Source: Actinomycetota bacterium
Lineage (GTDB): Bacteria > Actinomycetota > Actinomycetes > Streptosporangiales > Streptosporangiaceae
DNA length: 52,820 bases
Assembly: GCA_027314515.1 (NCBI GenBank)
Contig: DAHVAR010000048.1
Location: 1-52,820, forward strand
Direction of reading: 5' to 3'
The translations under genes were made by a program, and so were the position numbers. Shown here one piece after another: positions 1 through 8,021 of this stretch. Each line of letters opens with the position of its first letter. The first letter of the stretch is position 1. The notes under the pieces were generated by a model. The model was not told the origin of the DNA. It worked only from the letters and a program-made list of their open reading frames with translations, and did not search any database.

Positions 1-266
1 TCGACCCGGACCCAGGCGCCTGACCTCGGCCTCACGCTGACCGTCAGGGCTAGCCCGGAGTTGAACGCGTAGAGCGGCGTCCCGGCACTCGCGGCCGCAG
101 TCGCACTGGCGAGGGCGGTGTTGGCGAGCAGGACGCCCGGCACAGCTGCAGCTGACCCGGTAATCATGCAGCCCGCGATGATCGCTCGCACCGCAACCGA
201 CCGTGCGGCCACCGACCGTGCGGCTGTCAGTAAGCCTGCATTCGCCACCGGCAGGCGCCAGATCAT
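1..266 (-). CDS. Partial secreted or membrane protein (N-terminus only)
   Basis: An open frame runs from ATG at 266 off the left edge without a stop (88 codons). A good ribosome site, GGAGGG, lies about 5 bases upstream of the ATG. The first 25 or so residues contain a duplicated ARSVA pentapeptide. A hydrophobic stretch (AIIAGCMITGSAAAV onward) then ends in an ALASA-type signal-peptidase site near residue 55, so export is likely. After it comes a short Ala/Ser-rich spacer and a Val/Arg-containing segment cut by the window edge. The family cannot be named from this much. It lies downstream of the aminotransferase gene on the same strand, 196 bases away. Confidence 0.6.
   Translation of the reverse strand, partial: MIWRLPVANAGLLTAARSVAARSVAVRAIIAGCMITGSAAAVPGVLLANTALASATAAASAGTPLYAFNSGLALTVSVRPRSGAWVRV
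196..225. repeat. 15-bp tandem duplication in the partial secreted-protein gene
   Basis: Two copies of a 15-base unit (ACCGACCGTGCGGCC; second copy one mismatch). It is in frame and duplicates a five-residue ARSVA-like segment before the signal peptide. Confidence 0.85.
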
Positions 267-462
267 AGGGCCCTCCGCTCAGGGTTCGGCGGCGGCCGCC
301 GCCGCGCACGATGGCACCGGAACCCACGCCGAGACTGGCACGACGGCGGGTGACAGTGCAAGAGCGCCGGGCAGACCGGCGCCCCAGGCTCGCGCATGCA
401 TGGGTGCCGGATTAGTGGCGCCCCAGGCCCATCAGATCGGCGCCCATCACGGCTATGGGCAC

Positions 463-1539
463 TTAGGCGCCGCGGCGGTAGGTAGCGGCCGCAGCGAGGA
501 ATGCGTCATTCGCTTCCCGGTCCGCGATCGTGACCCGGACGCCGTCAGCAGCGTACGGCCGGACGCTGACTCCCGCGGCGTCGCAGGCGTCGCTGAATTC
601 GGCCGACTCCTCGCCTAGCGGCAGCCAGACGAAGTTGGCCTCGGTCGGCGGCACGGTCCAGCCCTGGCCGAGCAACTCGGTCCTGACCCGGTCCCGTTCC
701 TTGACCACCTCCTCGACCCGTTCCAGCAGTTCCGCCTCCGCGGCGAGCGAGGCGACCGCGGCGGCCTGGGCCAGCGAACTGACGGTAAACGGCAGCATGG
801 TCTTGCGCACCGCTTGCGCCACCGGCTCGTGCCCGACGAGGTAACCGACTCGCAGTCCGGCTAGCCCGTACGCCTTGGAGAACGTCCGCAGCACCGCCAC
901 GTTCGGACGGCTCGCGTACAGGCTCAGCCCGTCCGGCGCCTCCGGGTCCCTGACGTACTGCACGTACGCCTCATCGAGTACCACGAGGCAGTCCGCTGGG
1001 ACCCGGTCGAGGAAGGCAATCAGCTCGGCTCGTTTTACCGCCGTTCCCGTCGGGTTATTGGGCGTGCAGACGAAGATCAGACGGGTCCGTTCGGTGATGG
1101 CCGCAGCCATCGCCGGCAGGTCGTGGCCAAAGTCACGAAGCGGGACCTGGACCTTTGTCGCGTTCGCCAGATCGGTCAGGTACGGGTAGGCCTCGAACGA
1201 TCGCCAGGCGTACATCACCTCGGCGCCGGGCTCGCCCACCGCCTCCAGCAGCTGCTGCGCGATCCCGACGGAGCCGCAGCCGACCGCAACGTGCCCGGCC
1301 GGCACGCCGAACCGATTGGCGATCGCCTCGGTCAGCGCTGCCGCGGTGTTGTCCGGGTACCTGTTGATGTGGCGCGCCGCGTCGGCGATGACGGCCGCGA
1401 CAGAGGGCAGCGGGTCGTATGGCGACTCATTCGAGGACAGCTTGAAGGTCTTCCCGGCGGCAACCGCAGGGGCTTTGCCCGGCTTGTACCCGGCGAACTG
1501 ATCGAGTACCCGCCGGAATCGTGGTGACTGCTCGGACAC
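463..1539 (-). CDS. Histidinol-phosphate / aromatic amino-acid aminotransferase (HisC/Pat family)
   Basis: A 358-residue fold-type I PLP aminotransferase. The family transfers an amino group to histidinol-phosphate precursors or aromatic 2-oxo acids. Visible marks are the substrate/PLP-phosphate region TPNNPTG (about 159-165), the PLP-binding Asp in VVLDEAY (D189), the Schiff-base lysine in [12 protein letters not shown] (K222) and the SSNESP start motif. The GTG start at 1539 has a near-perfect AGGAGG six bases upstream. It stands outside any his cluster, which favours the stand-alone Pat paralogue (aromatic transaminase, HisC2 of mycobacteria) over the histidine-operon enzyme. That distinction is an inference. 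Confidence 0.88.
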   Translation of the reverse strand: MSEQSPRFRRVLDQFAGYKPGKAPAVAAGKTFKLSSNESPYDPLPSVAAVIADAARHINRYPDNTAAALTEAIANRFGVPAGHVAVGCGSVGIAQQLLEAVGEPGAEVMYAWRSFEAYPYLTDLANATKVQVPLRDFGHDLPAMAAAITERTRLIFVCTPNNPTGTAVKRAELIAFLDRVPADCLVVLDEAYVQYVRDPEAPDGLSLYASRPNVAVLRTFSKAYGLAGLRVGYLVGHEPVAQAVRKTMLPFTVSSLAQAAAVASLAAEAELLERVEEVVKERDRVRTELLGQGWTVPPTEANFVWLPLGEESAEFSDACDAAGVSVRPYAADGVRVTIADREANDAFLAAAATYRRGA

Positions 1540-1608
1540 CGTTGTCCTCCTGACCTGCTCGGCGCCCTGGCCCGGGCGGACCGGGCGAAGCGGCGGCGCT
1601 GGCCGCGC

Positions 1609-2331
1609 CTAGTTGCCGCCTCCCGAATCAGGGTATCGGGCGATCGCTGCCGGTCCAGCGCGGCCGCTGGCAGGTGGCCGGAGCATGGGCGGATGCAGCA
1701 GCATGGCACTCCCGCGCCGGTAAAGCTGAGCCGGCCTGCCGCCGCCGGACGACGTCACCGCGCCCGCCTGGACCAGGAAGTCGCGGGCGCCGGTGACCTT
1801 ACGGTGGAAGTTGCGGGGGTCCAGCCGCACTCCCCAGACGATCTCGTAGACCCGGCGGAGCTCGGCGACGGTGAATTCGTCCCGGCAGAACGCCGCGGCC
1901 AGCGAGGTGTACTCAAGCTTGGAGCGCGCGCGTTCCACTCCGTCGGCGAGTATCCGCTCGTGGTCGAAGGCCATCTGGGTAAGTGCGCTGACCGGCTGCC
2001 AGCTCATCTGCGGGGTATCCGGCGCGGGCAGGTCCGGCGCCAGGCCAAGATAGGCGACCGAGACCGCTCTCCTGGTCGGATCCCGGTCCGGGTAACCATA
2101 GGTCTGCAACTGCTCCAGGTGCACGGCAGCGCCGGGCAGCCCGGCGCGCTCCCGCAGCACCCTGGCCGCCGCGGCGGGCAGGTCCTCGTCCAGCCGGATG
2201 AAGCCACCTGGCAGGGCTTGCATCCCAGGATAAGGCTCGCTGTCCCGGCGCCAGGCCAGAGTCGCCAGCTCGCCGCCCCGGACCGTCAGGATGACCAAGT
2301 CGACGCTCACGCCGATTCTTGGCACGGTCAC
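1609..2331 (-). CDS. NrtR-like Nudix-domain transcriptional regulator
   Basis: 240 residues: an N-terminal Nudix fold (about 1-135) and a C-terminal winged helix (about 140-206, with the FTVAELRRVYE...DPRNFHRKV pattern typical of NrtR). NrtR proteins bind ADP-ribose or related NAD metabolites and repress NAD genes. The Nudix box (about 42-64) is degenerate: the REUxEE core reads RVLRER, losing two metal-binding glutamates. A sensor rather than a hydrolase is therefore likely. It is divergent from blaI. The GTG start lies six bases after a TAAGGT box, so the mRNA may be leaderless. nadB-nadC at 24-26.6 kb are plausible targets, but no operator was identified. Confidence 0.8.
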   Translation of the reverse strand: MTVPRIGVSVDLVILTVRGGELATLAWRRDSEPYPGMQALPGGFIRLDEDLPAAAARVLRERAGLPGAAVHLEQLQTYGYPDRDPTRRAVSVAYLGLAPDLPAPDTPQMSWQPVSALTQMAFDHERILADGVERARSKLEYTSLAAAFCRDEFTVAELRRVYEIVWGVRLDPRNFHRKVTGARDFLVQAGAVTSSGGGRPAQLYRRGSAMLLHPPMLRPPASGRAGPAAIARYPDSGGGN

Positions 2332-2337
2332 AGCGGC

Positions 2338-2343
2338 ACCTTA
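2338..2343 (-). promoter_or_regulatory. Putative -10 box of the NrtR-like gene (leaderless)
   Basis: TAAGGT on the minus strand, six bases before the GTG start at 2331. The spacing would put transcription initiation at or next to the start codon. Confidence 0.5.
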
Positions 2344-2394
2344 GCGCTCCGTGGTCAGGTTAGGTGGCTGCTGGTGAGCCTGATTCGTCCACGT

Positions 2395-2400
2395 TAGAAT
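2395..2400 (+). promoter_or_regulatory. Putative -10 box of blaI (leaderless)
   Basis: TAGAAT, six bases before the GTG at 2407. No convincing Shine-Dalgarno sequence lies between. It is back to back with the NrtR box, 51 bases apart. Confidence 0.55.
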
Positions 2401-2406
2401 TACCGG

Positions 2407-2772
2407 GTGAACCGACTTGGGGAGCTTGAGCGCGCCATAATGGACGTGCTCTGGGAGTCCGCCGACCCGCTGAGCGTTCGCGAGGTGAGCGGTCTGCTCA
2501 CCGACCGTGAGCTGGCTCACACGACCGTGATGACCGTGCTGGACCGGCTCGCGAAGAAGGGATTCGCCCGGCGAGAGCGGAACGGCCGGGCGTGGCACTA
2601 CCGGGCGGCAGAAAGCCGGGAAGCATACGTGACCGAACTCATGCTGAGCGCGCTGGACCAGACCGGCGACCGGCAGGCTGCGCTGGCGAGGTTTGCCCGC
2701 AGCGTGTCCGGTACTGAGGCCCAGGCGCTGCTTCGGGCCCTCGGAGCGCTTGGCGGAGCTGCCCGAGGGTGA
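2407..2772 (+). CDS. BlaI/MecI/CopY-family transcriptional repressor
   Basis: 121 residues. It begins with the family pattern LGELERAIMDVLW, followed by a winged helix (LSVREVSGLL..., TTVMTVLDRLAKKGFARRERNGRAWHYRA). This closely matches BlaI-type repressors, which are inactivated by cleavage from a cognate membrane protease. The next gene, four bases downstream, is an M56 protease, so the two form the usual regulator-sensor pair. No beta-lactamase gene is adjacent; in mycobacteria such pairs control other genes. The GTG start fits a leaderless transcript. Confidence 0.9.
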   Translation: MNRLGELERAIMDVLWESADPLSVREVSGLLTDRELAHTTVMTVLDRLAKKGFARRERNGRAWHYRAAESREAYVTELMLSALDQTGDRQAALARFARSVSGTEAQALLRALGALGGAARG

Positions 2773-2776
2773 CCTA

Positions 2777-3721
2777 GTGCCGGCTAGCGTCCTTATCCTT
2801 GCCGCCATCGCCATCGGCTGCATCCCGGCAGCGAGTATCCTCGCCGCCGCATCATGGCCGCGCCGGTCGCCTGCGGCCGCGATCCTGCTCTGGCAGGCAC
2901 TCGGCCTGGGCTGGGGACTGGCCGCCATCGGAGCTCTCGTCGGCTTCGGAGCCGCCGGCCAGGGTGCCGCAGTAGCCAGCAGCGCCGTCCGGCAGCTTGC
3001 CAGCTTTGCCGGGACCGGGACCAGTCCGCCGGTGGCCGACCTCACCGAAGCGGTCCGGATGTTGTGCCTGGCCGCCGGCATCGCGTTGCTCGGCGTGCTG
3101 TGCTGGATCCTGCTGGCGGCGTCGGCCTCGGTACTGCGCGCCCGGCAGCGCCAGCGTGAGCTGCTCAACCTGCTAGCGCACGGCGACCCTAAGGTTCCGG
3201 GCGCCCTCGTCGTCGACCATCCGGCGGCTACCGCGTACTGCCTGCCCGGTTTGCGGTCAGCGATCGTCATCAGCGCCGGAACGCTCGAGTTGCTGGACGC
3301 GGACGAGCTCGCGGCAGTGCTCGCCCACGAGCGAGCGCACCTGCGTGAGCGCCACGACCTGGTGCTCCTGCCATTCCTCGCCCTGCTCCGCGCCTTTCGC
3401 TGGGCCGAGGTCGCGCGGCAGGCGTACCAGGCGGTGGAATTGCTGGTCGAGATGCACGCCGATGACCTCGCGCTCCGGCAGCGCCCGGCCAGGGAGCTGG
3501 CCACCGCCCTGCTGCGCGTCGGAGCGGCCGGCGGCGGAGGCGTGCCGTCCGGCGCGCTCGGTGCCGCGCACCGGGAGCAGGAATGCGAAGTCGCGGCGCG
3601 GGTGATCAGGCTGCTGCGGCCGGCTCCCGGCCTGAGCAATGCCGCGCTGGCGATCATCATCGCGGCGTCAGCCGTCGTCGCGGCGGTGCCGGCAGTTCTG
3701 CTGGTGCTTCCGCTACGCTGA
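2777..3721 (+). CDS. M56-family (BlaR1-like) membrane metallopeptidase
   Basis: 314 residues from GTG 2777, which has GAGGG seven bases upstream inside the end of blaI; a longer reading from 2693 would overlap blaI and is less likely. Hydrophobic segments at the N-terminus, about residues 33-60 and 95-120, and at the extreme C-terminus suggest about four membrane spans. The cytoplasmic zinc motif HERAH (about 184-188) is present, with a downstream EMHAD that may supply the third ligand. There is no penicillin-binding sensor domain, unlike staphylococcal BlaR1. It probably cleaves the BlaI-type repressor; the inducing signal is unknown. Confidence 0.85.
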   Translation: MPASVLILAAIAIGCIPAASILAAASWPRRSPAAAILLWQALGLGWGLAAIGALVGFGAAGQGAAVASSAVRQLASFAGTGTSPPVADLTEAVRMLCLAAGIALLGVLCWILLAASASVLRARQRQRELLNLLAHGDPKVPGALVVDHPAATAYCLPGLRSAIVISAGTLELLDADELAAVLAHERAHLRERHDLVLLPFLALLRAFRWAEVARQAYQAVELLVEMHADDLALRQRPARELATALLRVGAAGGGGVPSGALGAAHREQECEVAARVIRLLRPAPGLSNAALAIIIAASAVVAAVPAVLLVLPLR

Positions 3722-3728
3722 GACGGCA

Positions 3729-3760
3729 AGCGGCCGAGTCCCCGGCGGGGCCCGGCCGCT
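3729..3760 (+). terminator. GC-rich hairpin after the M56 protease gene
   Basis: AGCGGCC and GGCCGCT arms flank an inner CCCC/GGGG stem, starting 8 bases after the M56 stop. It lacks a T-tract, as actinobacterial terminators often do. The remaining sequence to 3914 shows no gene. Confidence 0.45.
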
Positions 3761-3914
3761 GCCATTCCCCGGCCGCCGGCTATCGGCGCCAGGGCTTCGT
3801 TTACCCCGCGGACGGCGAGGGCGACCGGAGCGCTGAGCCGGCTGACGGCGTACCGCTGCGCATCCTGGCCGCGTCAATCTGTTTCGGCCTGGACGGCTAG
3901 CCCCGCCGCTTGCG

Positions 3915-4646
3915 TCAGTCGGCGATGCGGATCCGCAGCCGGCGGAACCCGCGGCCCTTGTTCTCGATCTTGGCGACCTCGATCCGGCCGATGTGCTTGG
4001 TGCTCGCAACGTGCGTGCCGCCGTCAGCCTGCTGGTCCAGCCCGACGATATCGATGATGCGGACCTCGGCGACATCTTCCGGCACCAGGTTCGTGGCAGT
4101 CCGGATGATGTCTGCCAGCCCGAACGCCTCAGCCCTGGGCAGCACCCGGACGTCGATCCGCCGGTCCGCGACGATCTCCGCATTACAGGCGGCCTCGACG
4201 GCGTCGCGGAAGCCGTCTGGAAGCTCGGGCAAGTCGAAGTCCATCCGGGCGGTCAGCGGCTCCATGTTGCCGCCGGTCACCAGCGCCCCGTAGTCCCGGA
4301 AAACCACGCCGCAGAGCACATGCAGGCCGGAATGCGTGCGCATCAGCGCGGTACGGCGATCGTCGGCGATGGCGCCACGCACGGCAGTCCCCGGCGGCGG
4401 CAACGGGTCGCCGTCAGCGGGTATCAGGTAAAGGTCATCGCCCTTCCTGGCGCCCGCAATCCGGGTCTGAACGCCGCCCCATAGCAGCACGCCTTCGTCT
4501 GGCGGCTGACCGCCACCGCCTGGATAGAACGCCGACCGGTCCAGGACGATGCCGTCCTGGCTGGCCTGCAGCACGACTGCGTCCCACTCGCGCAGGGACT
4601 GATCGGTGAGCTCGAGCCGGTGCGTGCGCCAGCCAGATTCCGCCAT
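3915..4646 (-). CDS. Alanyl-tRNA editing protein (AlaX-like)
   Basis: 243 residues from ATG 4646, which has GAGGAG seven bases upstream. AlaX proteins are free-standing copies of the AlaRS editing domain that hydrolyse mischarged Ser- or Gly-tRNA(Ala). An N-terminal AlaRS-like segment carries AFYPGGGGQPPD (about 39-50). The tRNA_SAD domain has the first zinc motif HSGLH (H105, H109). The second half of the zinc site, CxxTH in AlaRS, reads DGGTH here (D208, H212), so Asp replaces the usual Cys. Length fits the larger AlaX types. It is the last gene of the HTH-DUF2516-AlaX run, 107 bases after DUF2516. Confidence 0.88.
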   Translation of the reverse strand: MAESGWRTHRLELTDQSLREWDAVVLQASQDGIVLDRSAFYPGGGGQPPDEGVLLWGGVQTRIAGARKGDDLYLIPADGDPLPPPGTAVRGAIADDRRTALMRTHSGLHVLCGVVFRDYGALVTGGNMEPLTARMDFDLPELPDGFRDAVEAACNAEIVADRRIDVRVLPRAEAFGLADIIRTATNLVPEDVAEVRIIDIVGLDQQADGGTHVASTKHIGRIEVAKIENKGRGFRRLRIRIAD

Positions 4647-4753
4647 GACTACGCTCCTCGCGCATGCCGGGCGGCCGGGCGTTACCGCCCCGGCAGCCGG
4701 GGGTGGATGTCGTAACCCGCCGAGCCTAGCGCCGGGCGCGCTGAGGCGCCCTG

Positions 4754-5092
4754 TCACCAGGGGCCGTAGGGACCCTGGCGGCTGTCCGGCTTCATGGTCT
4801 TGACCTTGGGCCGGACATCGACGAGATAAATCGCCGCCGCGACGAAGGCGACGATGGGAAACATGCTGATCAGGGACAGGTAGTTGAGCGCTCCCGCGAT
4901 GCCGATCACGAAGGCGACGCCGAGAATCACCAGCCAGATCGGCTTGGTCTGCTTGCCCGCCGCAGGAAATGCCGCAGCCGGGCGGCGCAGGGCGTCCCCG
5001 AATGCCCAGGCTTCGATCACGAACGCGCCGAGCAGCAGGACCCAGAAGAAGAGGTTGATGATCGACAAGGCTGTCGGGTTGACGATGGTCAC
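4754..5092 (-). CDS. DUF2516 family small membrane protein
   Basis: 112 residues with three hydrophobic segments (about 8-30, 52-70, 73-92) and a short basic/polar tail. It matches the actinobacterial DUF2516 family, whose function is unknown. The GTG start overlaps the stop of the upstream HTH gene by four bases, so the two are translationally coupled. In M. tuberculosis a homologue (Rv0476) also lies close to an XRE regulator (Rv0474). Confidence 0.85.
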   Translation of the reverse strand: MTIVNPTALSIINLFFWVLLLGAFVIEAWAFGDALRRPAAAFPAAGKQTKPIWLVILGVAFVIGIAGALNYLSLISMFPIVAFVAAAIYLVDVRPKVKTMKPDSRQGPYGPW

Positions 5093-5751
5093 GGCGCCAC
5101 GCTACCTGGTCCCCGCGGGGGCCGGAACTGGCGGATCCTGCCCGACTCGTGCCCATCTCCGGCGGCGCGGGCGTGATGGGTGTCAACCGGATGGCTCGCC
5201 CGCCCGGCCTGAGCGGGACCCTCAGGGCTGTCCTCGTCCTGATCCGGCTCGCCAGTCTCATCTTCCCCGGCGTCGGCGGCCGCGACTGCCAGCCGCCGGG
5301 GCAGGCCGGCCAGGGCCGCGGGACTCAGATTCTCCGGCCACGTCAGCGCCGCCTCGTCGGGCGCCAGGCCGGCCTGGTCATCGTCAAGAGCCGCCGCTTC
5401 CGCGCGCGCCATGGTGGTTTCCTTGCGGAAGGATTCGTAGACCTCGACGAGCATCTGCTTCTGCCGCTCGGTCAGGTCGGGATCGGCGAGCAGGGCGTCC
5501 CTGACGACCGAGCCCGGTGGCCTGTCGTCGAGGAACCCGGCCTGGACATACAGCGCCTCGGCCGAGATTCGCAGGCCCTTGGCTATCTGCTGGAGGATGT
5601 CGGCACTCGGCCGGCGAAGGCCGCGCTCGATCTGGCTGAGGTACGGATTGGAAATGCCGGCCGACTGCGCCAGCTGGCGCAGCGAGATCTTGGCCTGCTC
5701 GCGCTGGTCCCTGATGTATGCGCCGATGGCGCTTACGTTCACCGGGCTCAT
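5089..5751 (-). CDS. XRE-family helix-turn-helix regulator
   Basis: 220 residues from ATG 5751. An N-terminal Cro/C1-type HTH (about 8-62; ISLRQLAQSAGISNPYLSQIERG) is followed by a helical segment and an acidic, low-complexity C-terminal half (DEDSPEGPAQAG...). It resembles Rv0474-type regulators. A TTG 36 bases upstream in frame is possible, but ATG places a short palindrome (5776-5787) upstream of the gene instead of inside it. It is coupled to DUF2516 by a GTGA overlap and divergent from the O-acyltransferase gene. Target genes are unknown. Confidence 0.85.
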   Translation of the reverse strand: MSPVNVSAIGAYIRDQREQAKISLRQLAQSAGISNPYLSQIERGLRRPSADILQQIAKGLRISAEALYVQAGFLDDRPPGSVVRDALLADPDLTERQKQMLVEVYESFRKETTMARAEAAALDDDQAGLAPDEAALTWPENLSPAALAGLPRRLAVAAADAGEDETGEPDQDEDSPEGPAQAGRASHPVDTHHARAAGDGHESGRIRQFRPPRGPGSVAP

Positions 5752-5775
5752 GATCTCAGTCTCGCACCAGCCTGC

Positions 5776-5787
5776 TTGCAAATGCAA
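5776..5787. promoter_or_regulatory. Possible operator upstream of the XRE regulator
   Basis: TTGCA-AA-TGCAA, an inverted repeat with 5-base arms 25 bases before the ATG at 5751. It is an AT-richer patch in GC-rich surroundings and a candidate autoregulatory site. No experimental motif is known to me. Confidence 0.35.
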
Positions 5788-5878
5788 ACGACGTGGCTAG
5801 CACTCGCACACACGAGCAGCGCGGCCGACGGGGGCGAACCGGACCAGCCTCCGGTACATATCTTGTCTATATCAATAC

Positions 5879-5894
5879 GTAGTCCATAGACTAC
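5879..5894. promoter_or_regulatory. Inverted repeat in the O-acyltransferase promoter region
   Basis: GTAGTC-CATA-GACTAC, perfect 6-base arms, 29 bases before the ATG at 5924. It lies in an AT-rich patch (about 5860-5895) holding TATATC-like hexamers. It could be an operator or overlap the promoter. Confidence 0.4.
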
Positions 5895-5923
5895 TGCGGG
5901 TAGTTCCCCCGCCTGGAGTAGCA

Positions 5924-8002
5924 ATGCCAGGGGGGGATATGCCGAAGCCAGTTGGCTCGGACCAGCGGTACATGCCAGGGCTCGACGGGCTTCGCGCGAT
6001 TGCGGTGCTCGCTGTTATCGCATTCCACGAGCAGTTCAGCTGGGCGCGCGGAGGCCTGCTCGGCGTAGGTTTGTTCTTCACCCTCAGTGGCTACCTCATT
6101 ACCGACTTGCTGCTCAGCCGGTGGCTGGCTACCGGACGCGCGCAGCTAGCCAACTTCTGGGCTCGCCGGGCACGCCGGCTGCTGCCCGCGCTGTTCGTCA
6201 TGCTGGCGATTGTGACCGCGTGGGTCACGCTGGCGGACCGCGTGCGCCTGCCGAGCCTGCGCGGTGCCGTCGGCGCTGCTGCCACGTACTCGAGCAACTG
6301 GTACCTGATAGTGCAGGGGCAGTCGTACTTCTCCAGGTTCGCCCCGCCGCAGCCGCTTGACCACCTCTGGTCGCTGGCGGTCGAGGAGCAGTTCTACCTG
6401 ATCTGGCCCTGGCTGCTGCTGGCCGGGCTGTTCTTCATCCGGCGGCGGCGCACGGCTGGCGCGATCCGCTGGCTCGCGCTGCCGACGCTGGGGCTGGCCG
6501 CCGGATCGACGGCCCTCATGTGGGCTCTGTACCATCCGGCAGTCGATCCCACCAGGGTCTACGAGGGCACCGACACCAGGGCGGGCGGGCTGCTGATCGG
6601 CGCCGCGCTCGCGATGGTGTGGTCCAGCGGCGCGGCCGGGCGGGCCGGCCGGAAAGTGGCCAGGATCCTGGACGTGCCCGCGGTGCTCGGGCTAGCCGTC
6701 ATCGCGGCGATGATAGGGCTGGTCGGCCAGTACTCGACGGTCCTCTATCACGGCGGGCTGGTCCTGCTCAGCGTCGCCACCGCGGCGGTGGTGGCCGCGG
6801 TGGCCTGCCCCGGCAGCCTGGTCGGAGCGGCGCTCGGCTGGCGGCCGCTGCGCTGGATCGGCGTCCGGTCCTACGGAATCTACCTGTGGCACTACCCGGT
6901 CATCGTGCTGACGACGCCGGCGAACAGCCCGCAGGACCTGCCCAGGGTCGCGTGGCAAATCGCCACCAGCATCGGGCTGGCGGCCCTGTCCTGGAAGTTC
7001 GTCGAGGAACCGGTGCGCCACGGCGCCCTGAGCCGGGCCTGGCGCCGGATCCGCAGCCGCCAGCTGGCCGGCCTCGGCGTACCGAGACTGGCCGCCGTCA
7101 CCAGCGCGACCGGTGTCATTGTGGTGGCCTGCGCCGGGCTCGCGGGCATCGTCGCCGTGCCAGCCGCGTCAAGCGCCGCGACCGGTTCCCTGTCTGACTC
7201 GACCAGCTCTGTCAGCCGGGCAAGCGGCAAGGCCGCGCCCGGCGCGCCCGGCAAGAGCAGCGACCCAGCCGGGCAGAACCAGCCGTTGCGTACTTCGTGC
7301 ACCTCGGTGGCGCACATCGGCGACTCCACCTCCGAGGGAATGGTCTCGCCTGCGTACCTGCCGGAGCGCCGGCTGCGGATGGCCGCCCGGTACGAGGATG
7401 TCGGCGTGCAGAGCGTCTACACCAACATCACCGGCGCGCGCTCGGTGGTGGAAGTCCTGCCGGGTACCACGAACGGGTACCAGGCTGCCCGGAGCCTCAT
7501 CAGGCAGGGCTTCCACGGCTGCTGGGTGATCGCCCTCGGCACCAACGACACCGCCGACGTCGCCGTCGGCTCGAATGTCGGGCTGGCCGCCCGGATCACC
7601 GAGATGATGCAGGTCACCCAGGGCGAGCCAGTCATGTGGGTGAACGTCATCTCGCTGCTGCGCAACGGCCCGTATGCCGAGGCCAACATGCAGAAGTGGA
7701 ACGCGGCGCTGATGCAAGCCTGCCCGCGGTACCCGAACATGCGCGTCTTCAACTGGGCGGCGCTGCCCCAGCCGAGCTGGTTCATCAGCGACGGGATCCA
7801 CTACACCTCATTCGGCTATGAGAAGCGGGCGCTGTACATTGCCGACGGCCTGGCCGAGGCGTTCCCGTCCGGCGGCACGAGCCCCGGCTGCCTGGTAAAC
7901 CTGCCGAGCTCCGTGACCTCGCCAGCGCCCAGCCCGGCACCGGGTTCCTCATCAGGCAGCCCGGCACCGGGCAGCACCGCCGCGGCGGGCGCCAGCGGCT
8001 GA
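5924..8002 (+). CDS. OatA-like O-acyltransferase: acyltransferase-3 membrane domain plus SGNH domain
   Basis: 692 residues; ATG 5924 has GGAG seven bases upstream. The first 400 or so residues are an acyltransferase-3 domain with about 10-11 hydrophobic spans, beginning MPGLDGLRAIAVLAVIAFHE and including the LWSLAVEEQFY motif. A Ser/Gly/Pro-rich linker leads to an extracellular SGNH domain: GDS nucleophile (S468), GTND block (about 541-544) and DGIH dyad (D623, H626). This layout is that of OatA-type enzymes that O-acetylate peptidoglycan or other wall polymers; the acceptor is not determined by sequence. The C-terminal 30 residues are a Ser/Pro/Gly tail. Confidence 0.88.
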   Translation: MPGGDMPKPVGSDQRYMPGLDGLRAIAVLAVIAFHEQFSWARGGLLGVGLFFTLSGYLITDLLLSRWLATGRAQLANFWARRARRLLPALFVMLAIVTAWVTLADRVRLPSLRGAVGAAATYSSNWYLIVQGQSYFSRFAPPQPLDHLWSLAVEEQFYLIWPWLLLAGLFFIRRRRTAGAIRWLALPTLGLAAGSTALMWALYHPAVDPTRVYEGTDTRAGGLLIGAALAMVWSSGAAGRAGRKVARILDVPAVLGLAVIAAMIGLVGQYSTVLYHGGLVLLSVATAAVVAAVACPGSLVGAALGWRPLRWIGVRSYGIYLWHYPVIVLTTPANSPQDLPRVAWQIATSIGLAALSWKFVEEPVRHGALSRAWRRIRSRQLAGLGVPRLAAVTSATGVIVVACAGLAGIVAVPAASSAATGSLSDSTSSVSRASGKAAPGAPGKSSDPAGQNQPLRTSCTSVAHIGDSTSEGMVSPAYLPERRLRMAARYEDVGVQSVYTNITGARSVVEVLPGTTNGYQAARSLIRQGFHGCWVIALGTNDTADVAVGSNVGLAARITEMMQVTQGEPVMWVNVISLLRNGPYAEANMQKWNAALMQACPRYPNMRVFNWAALPQPSWFISDGIHYTSFGYEKRALYIADGLAEAFPSGGTSPGCLVNLPSSVTSPAPSPAPGSSSGSPAPGSTAAAGASG

Positions 8003-8021
8003 GGGCGGCAAGCGCCAGCGG

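Noticed and set aside
2332-2406. Canonical BlaI operator (TACA-type dyad) in the nrtR/blaI gap
   Set aside because: No such dyad is present; only two -10-like boxes are seen.
2341-3765. 474-codon minus-strand open frame opposite blaI and the M56 protease
   Set aside because: Ser/Ala/Arg-rich with no motif; both plus-strand genes are convincing.
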